Below are positions 7,225-14,357 of a stretch of 15,239 nucleotides of DNA, piece after piece. Source of the stretch: Fidelibacterota bacterium (GTDB taxonomy: Bacteria > Fidelibacterota > UBA2242 > JAFGTP01); contig JAOZSG010000035.1 of assembly GCA_029939785.1 (NCBI GenBank), positions 1-15,239 of the forward strand. Direction: 5' to 3'. Within the stretch, counting starts at the first letter, position 1; the number at the start of each line of letters is the position of its first letter. A program made the position numbers and the translations under genes. Under the pieces are notes generated by a model. The model saw nothing but the letters and a program-made list of their open reading frames with translations, was not told where the DNA came from and searched no databases.

Positions 7225-8411
7225 TGAGCGGAAACAGAATACCTTTAGGTCCCTTTCATCCACTTCTTGAAGAAGCTGAATTTTTTGAAATAAAGGTTGA
7301 TGGTGAAACTGTTGTTGATATTGATATGGAAATTGGCTGGATGCACAGAGGTCATGAATATATTTCTGAAATGAGTTCATTTACTCAATCAATCTATCTT
7401 GTTGAACGTATTTGTGGAATATGTTCAACATCTCATCCTTTAGCCTGTGTTCATGCTGTTGAAGATATTGACAATATAGAAATTCCTATCAGAGCAAGAT
7501 ATATCAGAACTTTGGTTGGTGAACTTGAAAGAATTCATAGTCATTTATTATGGCTTGGACTTGCAGGACATTTTATTGGTTATGATACTGTATGGATGTG
7601 GGCATGGAAATACAGAGAACCGGTTCTTCAAATAATTGAAGCAATTTCAGGTAATCGAAATCATTATGGTATAATGAGAGTTGGAGGTGTTTCTAAAGAT
7701 GTCGATCCTTCAAATATACCTAAACTTCTTGAAATTCTCGATACAGTTGATAAAAAAATGGATATGTTTGCAAAGGTTGTAAATGATGATCCGGTATTAA
7801 AAAAACGTCTTGTTGGAGTTGGAGTACTTACAAAACAGGATGCTATTGACTATTGTGCAGTAGGACCAACATCCAGGGCATCAGGAGTTAGAGGTGATGT
7901 AAGAAAAGATGATCCTAGCGATGCTTATGATTTGGTTGATTTTAATGAAATAGTTCTTCAGAATGGTGATGTCTATGATAAGTTGGTTTTAAGAGTACTG
8001 GAAACTAAAGAATCAATAAAAATATGCAGGCAATGTTTTGAAAGTTTGAAAACAGCCAAAGGGTCTATTATTAATAATGTTAAAGAAATTTCACCCGGAG
8101 AAGGGATTGGTAGGTATGAGGCACCACGAGGAGAAGTATTTCATTATATGAGATCTGATGGTACAAACAGACCAATACGTCATAAAGTTCGTGCTCCCAG
8201 TTATGTTAATATTCCTACTTATAAAGCCTCTTGTATCGGAGTTTCCATTTCAGATGCTTTAATTACTTTGGCAGCAGTCGATCCTTGTTATTGTTGTACA
8301 GAACGATCTTTAACAATTACTGATATAAATCAAAGATCAAATTCTCTTGATATTTTAAAACTTTCCAAAGAGAAGACAGAAAAAATTCGGAGGGAAATCA
8401 ATGGTAAATAA
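7224..8411 (+). CDS. Group 4 [NiFe] hydrogenase large (catalytic) subunit, NuoD/EchE/HycE-like
   Basis: Catalytic subunit of 395 residues, carrying the Ni-Fe(CN)2CO site for proton reduction or H2 oxidation. The N-terminal ligand pair is C64/C67 in ERICGICSTSH, and the C-terminal pair is C355/C358 in DPCYCCTER, so this is a hydrogenase and not complex I NuoD. An extra cysteine, C357, stands directly before ligand C358, where most relatives have a small residue. Residues 362-395 form a 34-residue tail after CTER, similar in position and length to the HycE tail removed by HycI. A HycI-like protease gene occurs at the end of the same operon. The start has a strong Shine-Dalgarno site and a one-base overlap with the NuoC-like gene. 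Confidence 0.95.
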   Translation: MSGNRIPLGPFHPLLEEAEFFEIKVDGETVVDIDMEIGWMHRGHEYISEMSSFTQSIYLVERICGICSTSHPLACVHAVEDIDNIEIPIRARYIRTLVGELERIHSHLLWLGLAGHFIGYDTVWMWAWKYREPVLQIIEAISGNRNHYGIMRVGGVSKDVDPSNIPKLLEILDTVDKKMDMFAKVVNDDPVLKKRLVGVGVLTKQDAIDYCAVGPTSRASGVRGDVRKDDPSDAYDLVDFNEIVLQNGDVYDKLVLRVLETKESIKICRQCFESLKTAKGSIINNVKEISPGEGIGRYEAPRGEVFHYMRSDGTNRPIRHKVRAPSYVNIPTYKASCIGVSISDALITLAAVDPCYCCTERSLTITDINQRSNSLDILKLSKEKTEKIRREINGK

Positions 8412-10227
8412 TCTTACACTACTTATCGGTATCCCAATACTTATAGGGATTATAAATATAATTCTACCCTCAATGTTAAAAAAGATATTGAATATGGTAT
8501 TGGTATTATATTTACTATTTGTTACTTCTCAAATATACATCAATCTATCTGGAGATATTGTCCCAAATGTTATGTTGTTTGATACTTTAATCCTTAGTAT
8601 TGATAAACTCTCATTTTTAATGATTGCATTTATTCAATTACTCAGTTTAATAATTTTTGTTTTTGCCTACAGTGGTGTAAATGAAAAAATAATGAGTAAA
8701 TTTATGATTTTGTATCCATTAACTATTGGGTTTAGTAATGGTGCAATATTGAGTGTAAATTCCTGGAGTTTGTTGATATTCTGGGGGTTGTCGGGTATAA
8801 TGTTATATCTGTTTGGATTGTTAGGTAATACAAAGGATACTTCGGCTACTGCAAAAAAAACCTTTATTATTGTTGGAGGAAGCGATGTATTATTAATTTT
8901 AGGTTTGGTCTTTCTTCGTTTTCTGGAATATTCTAATGGATGGCAATTATGGGATATAAAAGTGAATTTAGAAGGTGAAATTGCATACATTGCATTTATA
9001 TCTTTATTAATAGCATCATTTGCTAAAGCAGGTGTTTTTCCATTTCACACATGGTTACCTGATTATAGTAAAGACACACCGGTTGAAAGTGTTGCTTTTT
9101 TACCTGCATCTATAGATAAACTATTGGGAATTTATCTATTAGCAAGATTAGTATTATCGGTTTTTGTTATCAATATTACTGTTCATCTTGTGCTAATGTC
9201 TATCGGAGCATTTACCATAATAATAGCAGTTATGATGGCATTAATACAGCATAATGGAAGAAGATTATTAGGTTACCATGCTGTTAGCCAGGTTGGATAT
9301 ATGGTGCTTGGAATTGGTACTGCTTCAGTATTGGCTTTCGCTGGTGGTTTATTTCATTTAATTAATAATACTCTATATAAAACAGGATTATTTCTTTCTC
9401 TTGGCTCAGTTGAAAAACAAACCGGCACAAATGATCTTGATGAATTAGGAGGTTTGGGTAATAAAATGTTCCTCACTTTTTTACCTGCTTTAATTGCTGC
9501 ATTGTCCATATCAGGAATACCTCCTTTTAATGGCTTTTTCTCAAAATGGATGATTTATCAGGGAGTACTTGATTTTGCAAAAGATTTGACTCCCGGTTAT
9601 CAAATATGGGCTTTGGTTTGTTTAATTCTGGCAATTTTTGGTAGTGCTCTGACTTTGGCAAGTTTCTTAAAGTTTTTACATACAATATTCCTGGGCAGAA
9701 CATTAAAGAAATTTGAAAAAATTCAGGAAAGCCCAGTTATGCAATGGGTTGCAACAAGCGTTTTAGCATTATTATGTGTGATTTTTGGAATCTTTGCAGT
9801 AAAAATTCCATTGGAAAAACTTATTTATCCCGTACTTATCGAAAACGGTATGAGTCTTCCAATATGGATTGGTACTTATAGTCCAATAATGATGATATCA
9901 TTATTTGGATTAATATTCATCCTTGGATATGCTATATATATTATGACAAAAAGTATAAGATATGATGATATTTATTTAGGTGGAATGGATGCTCTTGAAA
10001 AATACCGGATTACAGGAACCGGCTGGTATAATGAAATTAAAAATATGTCTCCATTAAAAGGTTTTTATAGTGCTGCCGAAATAAAACTATTTGATATATA
10101 TAGTTGGTTAAAAGGTATCTCTGTTGTCTTTGCAAAAATTTTAAGTTTATTACATTTGGGACAATTGCAGTTCTATAGTTTATGGATTGTTGTCGGGACT
10201 TTAATTTTATTATGGGTTATAAAATGA
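8401..10227 (+). CDS. Proton-conducting antiporter-like subunit, NuoL/MrpA N-terminal type
   Basis: Large membrane protein of 608 residues of the NuoL/NuoN/MrpA/MrpD superfamily, thought to move H+ or Na+. Conserved ion-path residues visible are K209 (FAKAGVFPFHTWLPD), K240 (SIDKLLGIY), K327 (TLYKTGLF) and K382 (PPFNGFFSKW). The otherwise near-universal TM5 glutamate is missing: the expected FWEL reads FWGL, G129 at 8785-8787. A C-terminal extension (about 500-608) with an amphipathic stretch and a final hydrophobic helix resembles the end of MrpA/NuoL-type modules. Together with the 185-residue protein after it, the length is close to a typical full MrpA of about 800 residues. The start overlaps the large subunit gene by 11 bases and follows GGAGGG. 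Confidence 0.9.
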   Translation: MVNNLTLLIGIPILIGIINIILPSMLKKILNMVLVLYLLFVTSQIYINLSGDIVPNVMLFDTLILSIDKLSFLMIAFIQLLSLIIFVFAYSGVNEKIMSKFMILYPLTIGFSNGAILSVNSWSLLIFWGLSGIMLYLFGLLGNTKDTSATAKKTFIIVGGSDVLLILGLVFLRFLEYSNGWQLWDIKVNLEGEIAYIAFISLLIASFAKAGVFPFHTWLPDYSKDTPVESVAFLPASIDKLLGIYLLARLVLSVFVINITVHLVLMSIGAFTIIIAVMMALIQHNGRRLLGYHAVSQVGYMVLGIGTASVLAFAGGLFHLINNTLYKTGLFLSLGSVEKQTGTNDLDELGGLGNKMFLTFLPALIAALSISGIPPFNGFFSKWMIYQGVLDFAKDLTPGYQIWALVCLILAIFGSALTLASFLKFLHTIFLGRTLKKFEKIQESPVMQWVATSVLALLCVIFGIFAVKIPLEKLIYPVLIENGMSLPIWIGTYSPIMMISLFGLIFILGYAIYIMTKSIRYDDIYLGGMDALEKYRITGTGWYNEIKNMSPLKGFYSAAEIKLFDIYSWLKGISVVFAKILSLLHLGQLQFYSLWIVVGTLILLWVIK

Positions 10228-10370
10228 AACAGAGTTGGAAACGAATTAATAGAAATATCCAAAATTTTATACAAAAATTAAAACTCAGTCACATTGAGTA
10301 CTTCGACGGGCTCAGTATAGACTCGATCGACGGGTTACAGTATGACAGAGAAAAATATGGAGGAAAATAA
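10224..10370 (+). CDS. Possible repeat-derived small ORF bridging the split MrpA genes
   Basis: A 48-codon frame whose ATG overlaps the stop of the preceding gene (ATGA) and whose TAA directly abuts the ATG of the next gene. The first 20 codons encode a basic, amphipathic-looking segment (MKQSWKRINRNIQNF). The rest is translated from the intergenic repeat and contains two 8-residue units, FDGLSIDS and IDGLQYDR, derived from a 24-base direct repeat at 10303-10350. No known family is recognised. It may be a chance frame, but its exact fit between neighbours would keep ribosomes moving through the operon. A longer in-frame start at 10182 lies inside the upstream gene and is less likely. Confidence 0.25.
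   Translation: MKQSWKRINRNIQNFIQKLKLSHIEYFDGLSIDSIDGLQYDREKYGGK
10286..10348 (-). repeat. Intergenic repeat element inside the hydrogenase operon (copy 2)
   Basis: On the minus strand this copy starts CTGTCAT at 10348 and includes ACCCGTCGA, matching the left end of the element at 2359-2466. Its other end, GTCACATTGAGTACTTCGAC at 10288-10307 on the plus strand, matches the reverse complement of that element's right end. It is shorter, about 63 against 108 bases, because the AT-rich centre is missing. Within it TCGACGGG occurs at 10303-10310 and 10327-10334, a 24-base period. It occupies most of the only sizeable gap (10228-10370) in the operon. The left limit is approximate. Confidence 0.6.
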
Positions 10371-10928
10371 ATGATTGTAGATACATGGGTGATATTTATT
10401 TTGGGCATAATGATAATAGGTTCAATAGCAGCAATAGAACAAAAAGAGATGTTATCTGCTATTATTACAGTTGGTATTGTAGGGCTTGGAACATCACTAA
10501 TATTTCTCTTTTTGCAAGCCCCTGATTTGGCAATTGTGCAATTTCTTTTTGAAATCTTTGCTATTATAATTTTGGTGAGGGCGTTTATTAAGCCTGACTA
10601 TCATAAATCAGAACCTTCCATTATGAATAAAATTGTGACTGTATTAACAGTTTTAGTTCTTGTAGCAATTCTGTTTTGTAGTATTGATATGTTAAAGGCA
10701 TTACCGGAATTTGGTAATCCTTCAATGGAAACTTCAAAGTATTATGTTGATAATGCCAATGCTGCCAAAGAGACACATTCTGCTAATATTGTAACTTCAA
10801 TAATTCTTGATTACAGAGCCTACGATACTCTTGGAGAAGCTACTGTACTTTTTACAGCAATTCTTGGAACAATAACAATATTAAGAATAAAAACAAAAAA
10901 AAGAAAGTCAGAGGAGGCTATAGAATGA
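10371..10928 (+). CDS. MrpA C-terminal domain protein, MbhD (DUF4040)-MbhE fusion
   Basis: Membrane protein of 185 residues corresponding to the C-terminal part of MrpA/MnhA, or to the separate MbhD and MbhE subunits of archaeal Mbh joined in one chain. Residues about 5-75 are the MbhD/DUF4040 part with LQAPDLAIVQFLFEI (48-62). Residues about 85-175 are the MbhE part with NIVTSIILDYRAYDTLGEA (139-157). In Mrp and Mbh these pieces contribute to the cation path between the antiporter subunits and the rest of the membrane arm. A GGAGG site precedes the ATG. It overlaps MrpB by four bases. Its separation from the NuoL-like part by the repeat at 10286-10348 is notable. Confidence 0.88.
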   Translation: MIVDTWVIFILGIMIIGSIAAIEQKEMLSAIITVGIVGLGTSLIFLFLQAPDLAIVQFLFEIFAIIILVRAFIKPDYHKSEPSIMNKIVTVLTVLVLVAILFCSIDMLKALPEFGNPSMETSKYYVDNANAAKETHSANIVTSIILDYRAYDTLGEATVLFTAILGTITILRIKTKKRKSEEAIE

Positions 10929-11374
10929 AGCAGTCTGACGGTATGACAGTCATTGTCAAAACAATAACAAGAATGAGTGTATGGTTGATAATATTATATG
11001 GAATATATATTATCCTTCATGGACATCTAACCCCCGGAGGTGGTTTTGCAGGTGGAGTAATTATTGCTTTAGCATTCCTCAATGTTATGCTGGCGTATGG
11101 TAGAAAATATACAGAACAATGGTTGAATGTAAGAATCATGTATGATTTAGTATCTACCGGTGCGATTCTGTTCCTTATTATTGGAATCTTTGGAATTGCG
11201 TTAAAAGGCAGCTTCCTTGCAAACATTTTGGACCTCGGCGAACTATTTAAACTGGAAAGTGCAGGAGTTATTCCAATAATAGATATCTTTATTGGAGTAA
11301 TTGTGAGTATGGGATTGTTCGTCATGGTATGGACACTTGCAGTATTTCATTTAGAAGATGGAGGCGAAGAATGA
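10925..11374 (+). CDS. mrpB: MrpB/MnhB/MbhF-type cation antiporter subunit
   Basis: Small membrane protein of 149 residues with four hydrophobic segments. The family signature HGHLTPGGGFAGGV lies at 32-45, after the first membrane helix. Mrp B subunits are needed for assembly and function of the Na+/H+ antiporter module; in Mbh the counterpart is MbhF. It is joined to both neighbours by 4-base ATGA overlaps and preceded by GGAGG. The gene order A(C-terminal)-B-C-D-E-F-G from here matches a classical mrp operon. Confidence 0.92.
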   Translation: MKQSDGMTVIVKTITRMSVWLIILYGIYIILHGHLTPGGGFAGGVIIALAFLNVMLAYGRKYTEQWLNVRIMYDLVSTGAILFLIIGIFGIALKGSFLANILDLGELFKLESAGVIPIIDIFIGVIVSMGLFVMVWTLAVFHLEDGGEE

Positions 11375-11709
11375 TCATATATTTGCTCTGTTTTATCTTA
11401 TTCCTTGTAGGACTCTATGGTGTTCTAACCAAAAGAAATTTGATTAAAATAATTTTGTCACTCTCTATTATGGAATATTCTGCGAATCTGTTTTTAGTTT
11501 TATTTGGATACAAAAGAGATGCTCTATTCCCAATTCTTGAAAAAGGTAAGGAAATTCAAAGTATGGTAGATCCATTACCTCAGGCTTTGGTTCTCACATC
11601 CATTGTGATTGAATTGGGAATTACTGCAATGCTAGTCGCACTTGCCGTGAGATTGTATCAGAAATATAAAACTTTTGATATTACAAAAATTAGGAGATTA
11701 TCCGGATGA
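11371..11709 (+). CDS. mrpC: MrpC/MnhC/MbhG-type subunit (NuoK homologue)
   Basis: Membrane protein of 112 residues with three hydrophobic helices, homologous to NuoK. DPLPQALVLTSIVIELG at 67-83 is the family hallmark. The start is placed at 11371 because it gives the normal MrpC length and N-terminus (MIIYLL), overlaps the MrpB stop by four bases, and has GGAGG six to ten bases upstream. An earlier in-frame ATG at 11329 would add 14 charged residues lying inside mrpB and is rejected. Its stop overlaps the start of mrpD. Confidence 0.92.
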   Translation: MIIYLLCFILFLVGLYGVLTKRNLIKIILSLSIMEYSANLFLVLFGYKRDALFPILEKGKEIQSMVDPLPQALVLTSIVIELGITAMLVALAVRLYQKYKTFDITKIRRLSG

Positions 11710-13181
11710 TAGTGCCATATTTTATAATAATACCATTATTGGCTGCATTTTTAATAACATTGATTTCCAGTGATGATGATCGTTGGGCAATAGTTATTTC
11801 AATTCTCGCAGTCATAATTTTAGGAATTTTATCTGTAATTGGATTTATTTCTGTATCTAAAGAAGCAATAGTATATAGTATGGGTGGTTGGAAAATACCT
11901 TATACCGTATGTCTGGTACTAGATCCTTTTTCTTCATTTATGCTTTTTATCATACCATTGATAGGCTTAGCAGCTCTTTTATATTCTATTTCTTATATCA
12001 GACATTTATCAAAATCATGGAAATATTACGCCTTATTTATGCTACTTATTACTGGTATGAATGGCGTTGTAATAACCGGTGATTTATTTAATCTATTCAT
12101 ATTTATGGAAGTTGCATTATTTGCTGCATATTCATTGGTTGCTTATGGAGGTAAAGCCGAAGAATTTGAAGCATCCTTTAAATATGCCGTAATGGGTTCG
12201 ATTTCTTCTTCCTTAATTTTGATAGGTATCGGATTAACTTATAGTATAACATCCACTTTAACATTAGCAAAAATAGCAGAAGTATTACCTGGACAAAACC
12301 CTGTTGTAGTCAACTGGATTGGGGCAATTTTTCTTGCAGGATTTGGATTGAAAGCAGCAATAATGCCTTTTCATGCATGGTTACCAGATGCACATTCGTC
12401 TGCACCGGCACCAATATCTTCAATGTTGTCTGGCGTATTAATTAAAGCACTTGGTATCTATGTGTTAATTCGATTATTTTATAATGTTTTTGGGTTACCT
12501 AAAATATTTTCAGATATATTTCTTGTTTTAGGTGGAATATCAATTATTTGTGCTTCATTACTTGCTATAAGTCAATGGGATTTTAAAAGGTTGCTCGCAT
12601 ATAGTAGTATTAGTCAAATAGGGTTTATTTTATTGGCACTCGGTATTGGAACCCGAATGGCTGTTTTTGGTGCAATCTTCCATATATTAAATCATGCAAT
12701 ATTTAAATCGCTTCTATTCTTTAATGCCGGTACAGTAGAAATGGCTCTTGGTACAAGAGATCTAAGAAAAATGGGAAAACTTGGAAAAGTATTACCAATT
12801 ACTTCCACAACTTCAATGATAGCCACATTATCTGTTTCAGGATTGCCACCATTTAATGGATTTTTTAGTAAAATGATAATTATTATTGCTGCAATTCAAG
12901 CAGGTTTTTTCCAGAGTGCAATTGTTGCTGTCATAGGAAGTGTGTTGACATTAGGATATTTTTTAAAAGTTCAAAGACATGGATTTCATGGTGAAAAAGA
13001 ATTTAATGAAATTACTAATGTTCCTAGTACCGGTATGAGAACAGCAATGATAATATTGGCAATCCTTTGTGTTTGTTCAAGTGTACTGATTATACCTGGA
13101 ATTAAAGATGTAGTTTTTGATCCGGTAATAGATACAATAATTAACAAAACTGAATATATTCAGTTAGTTCTTGGGAGGTAA
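11706..13181 (+). CDS. mrpD: MrpD/MnhD/MbhH-type proton/cation antiporter subunit
   Basis: Polytopic membrane protein of 491 residues, the usual MrpD length, homologous to NuoM/NuoN. The functional residues are all present: E135 in FIFMEVALF (TM5), K216 in FGLKAAIMPFHAWLPDAH (TM7), K247 in VLIKALGIY, K334 in HAIFKSLLF and K389 in PPFNGFFSKM (TM12). It is therefore a complete, probably active ion-transfer unit, in contrast to the NuoL-like paralogue in this operon that lacks the TM5 glutamate. It overlaps mrpC by four bases and ends two bases before mrpE. Confidence 0.95.
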   Translation: MIVPYFIIIPLLAAFLITLISSDDDRWAIVISILAVIILGILSVIGFISVSKEAIVYSMGGWKIPYTVCLVLDPFSSFMLFIIPLIGLAALLYSISYIRHLSKSWKYYALFMLLITGMNGVVITGDLFNLFIFMEVALFAAYSLVAYGGKAEEFEASFKYAVMGSISSSLILIGIGLTYSITSTLTLAKIAEVLPGQNPVVVNWIGAIFLAGFGLKAAIMPFHAWLPDAHSSAPAPISSMLSGVLIKALGIYVLIRLFYNVFGLPKIFSDIFLVLGGISIICASLLAISQWDFKRLLAYSSISQIGFILLALGIGTRMAVFGAIFHILNHAIFKSLLFFNAGTVEMALGTRDLRKMGKLGKVLPITSTTSMIATLSVSGLPPFNGFFSKMIIIIAAIQAGFFQSAIVAVIGSVLTLGYFLKVQRHGFHGEKEFNEITNVPSTGMRTAMIILAILCVCSSVLIIPGIKDVVFDPVIDTIINKTEYIQLVLGR

Positions 13182-13183
13182 TA

Positions 13184-13690
13184 ATGACAAAAAAAAAGAA
13201 AAGTAGAATCCTTGTTTTTATTTTGTCATTACTCTGTTATCTGGGATTGACAAGTTTTACTGATATCCAGGAGTTAATTGCAGGAATTATAGTTTCATTG
13301 ATTGTTAGTTTAATAGCTGGACGATTTTTATTACAGAATGATAAATTTGTGAAACATTTTTTGCGAATATTTAAAGCAATAAAATATTTATTCTTGTTTT
13401 TATGGGAAATGGCAAAGGCAAATATTCATGTAGCCTATCTTGTCCTCCATCCTGACTTACCTATTAAACCGGGAATAGTAAAAATTAAATCTAATTTAAA
13501 AAATGATTCATCTATTACAGCTTTAGCAAATTCAATAACATTAACTCCCGGTACCTTGACCATTGACGTTAATGATGAGAATCATGATCTATATATCCAT
13601 TGTATTGATGTTAAATCAGAAAATGTATTAATAAATACAAATACAATTGGTGGGAAATTTGAAAAATTGCTTGCGGAGGTGTTCGAATGA
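13184..13690 (+). CDS. mrpE: MrpE/MnhE/MbhA-type subunit
   Basis: Protein of 168 residues with two to three N-terminal membrane helices (about 8-75) and a cytoplasmic C-terminal domain. The family signature ANSITLTPGTLTID is at 115-128. MrpE helps assemble the antiporter and has no complex I counterpart, so its presence shows that this is a true Mrp module. GGAGGTAATA precedes the start. The N-terminus is strongly basic (MTKKKKSR), consistent with positive-inside insertion. It overlaps mrpF by four bases. Confidence 0.92.
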   Translation: MTKKKKSRILVFILSLLCYLGLTSFTDIQELIAGIIVSLIVSLIAGRFLLQNDKFVKHFLRIFKAIKYLFLFLWEMAKANIHVAYLVLHPDLPIKPGIVKIKSNLKNDSSITALANSITLTPGTLTIDVNDENHDLYIHCIDVKSENVLINTNTIGGKFEKLLAEVFE

Positions 13691-14025
13691 AAGTCGTTCG
13701 TTGGTTAATAGGATTAATGTGTATAGGAGCATTTTTGTATGGAAACTTTTTGGTTTTTCAGGGGAATTTGCTGATAAAACTTATGAATATCATTTTATTT
13801 TGTTCATTATTTGTGCTTTTTCGTGTCATATTCGGACCAACTGCAGCAGATAGAATTATTGCTGTAGATATTTTAGGTGTACTGATTATTGGTCTTTTGG
13901 CATTGACAAGCCTTTTTTATGAACAGGGATTTTTTATGGATATCGGATTAATCTGGGCATTAATGAGTTTTGTAGCAGCACTTGCCTTTTCAAAAATATT
14001 AGAAGGGAGAACCCTCGATGATTGA
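13687..14025 (+). CDS. mrpF: MrpF/MnhF/MbhB-type subunit
   Basis: Membrane protein of 112 residues with three hydrophobic helices. The signature GPTAADRIIAVD lies at 50-61 in the loop between the first and second conserved helices. It begins inside the mrpE stop (ATGA) after a GGAGG site and ends within the mrpG start with an eight-base overlap. It is somewhat longer at the N-terminus than the shortest MrpF proteins because of an extra hydrophobic segment (about 4-25). Confidence 0.92.
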   Translation: MKVVRWLIGLMCIGAFLYGNFLVFQGNLLIKLMNIILFCSLFVLFRVIFGPTAADRIIAVDILGVLIIGLLALTSLFYEQGFFMDIGLIWALMSFVAALAFSKILEGRTLDD

Positions 14026-14356
14026 TAAAATTGGAATGTTTTTTATATGTACAGGAATTCTTTTTGATTTTTTTGGAGTATTAGGTCTTGTCAGATTACC
14101 GGATGTATATAATAGACTTCAGGCTGCAACAAAATGTGTTACCTTTGGATCTGCCGGTATATTATTTGGAGTGTTTTTAATTCAGGGCTTCAATAGTTTT
14201 GGATTTAAGGCAATACTTGGAATTGCATTTTTATTTTTAACATCTCCGGTTTCTGCTCATGCTATTGCAAGATCTGCTCATAAAAGTGGAGTTCCTATGG
14301 CAGATGTAACTGTCGTTGATCAATATAAAGATGACCTTGAACTGAAGGGAGATTAA
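14018..14356 (+). CDS. mrpG: MrpG/MnhG/MbhC-type subunit
   Basis: Membrane protein of 112 residues with three helices. Two signatures are seen: RLPDVYNRLQAATK at 26-39 and LTSPVSAHAIARSAHKSG at 74-91. It completes the B-to-G set of a classical Mrp antiporter. The start has AGAAGGGA upstream and overlaps mrpF by eight bases; the ferredoxin gene begins one base after the stop. Confidence 0.92.
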   Translation: MIDKIGMFFICTGILFDFFGVLGLVRLPDVYNRLQAATKCVTFGSAGILFGVFLIQGFNSFGFKAILGIAFLFLTSPVSAHAIARSAHKSGVPMADVTVVDQYKDDLELKGD

Positions 14357-14357
14357 A

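Noticed and set aside
6384..8411. Respiratory complex I (nuo) operon
   Set aside because: The NuoD-like protein retains all four Ni-Fe cysteine ligands (C64, C67, C355, C358), and NuoE/F/G and NuoA/J are absent, so this is a hydrogenase.
10280..10350. CRISPR repeat or tandem array
   Set aside because: There are only two imperfect 24-base units with no spacers and no cas genes; the block matches the dispersed repeat seen at 2359-2466.
10224..10940. Similarity of the start of the small ORF (MKQS) to the start of MrpB (MKQS) as a sign of local duplication
   Set aside because: The match covers only about a dozen bases around each ATG and does not continue, so coincidence is sufficient.
11329..11370. 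Upstream start for MrpC at 11329
   Set aside because: It would add 14 charged residues encoded inside mrpB. The ATG at 11371 has a Shine-Dalgarno site, a 4-base overlap and the normal N-terminus.
11888..12082. 64-codon + strand frame inside mrpD
   Set aside because: It lies wholly within the well-conserved mrpD frame and has no family signal of its own; it is a shadow frame.
13647..13853. 68-codon + strand frame across mrpE/mrpF
   Set aside because: It overlaps two clear Mrp genes in another frame and shows no independent evidence.
10371..14356. Independent Mrp Na+/H+ antiporter operon
   Set aside because: Overlapping genes run from the hydrogenase core into the Mrp genes and on to a NuoI-like ferredoxin and hydrogenase protease. 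The Mrp set is therefore best read as the membrane arm of the hydrogenase.
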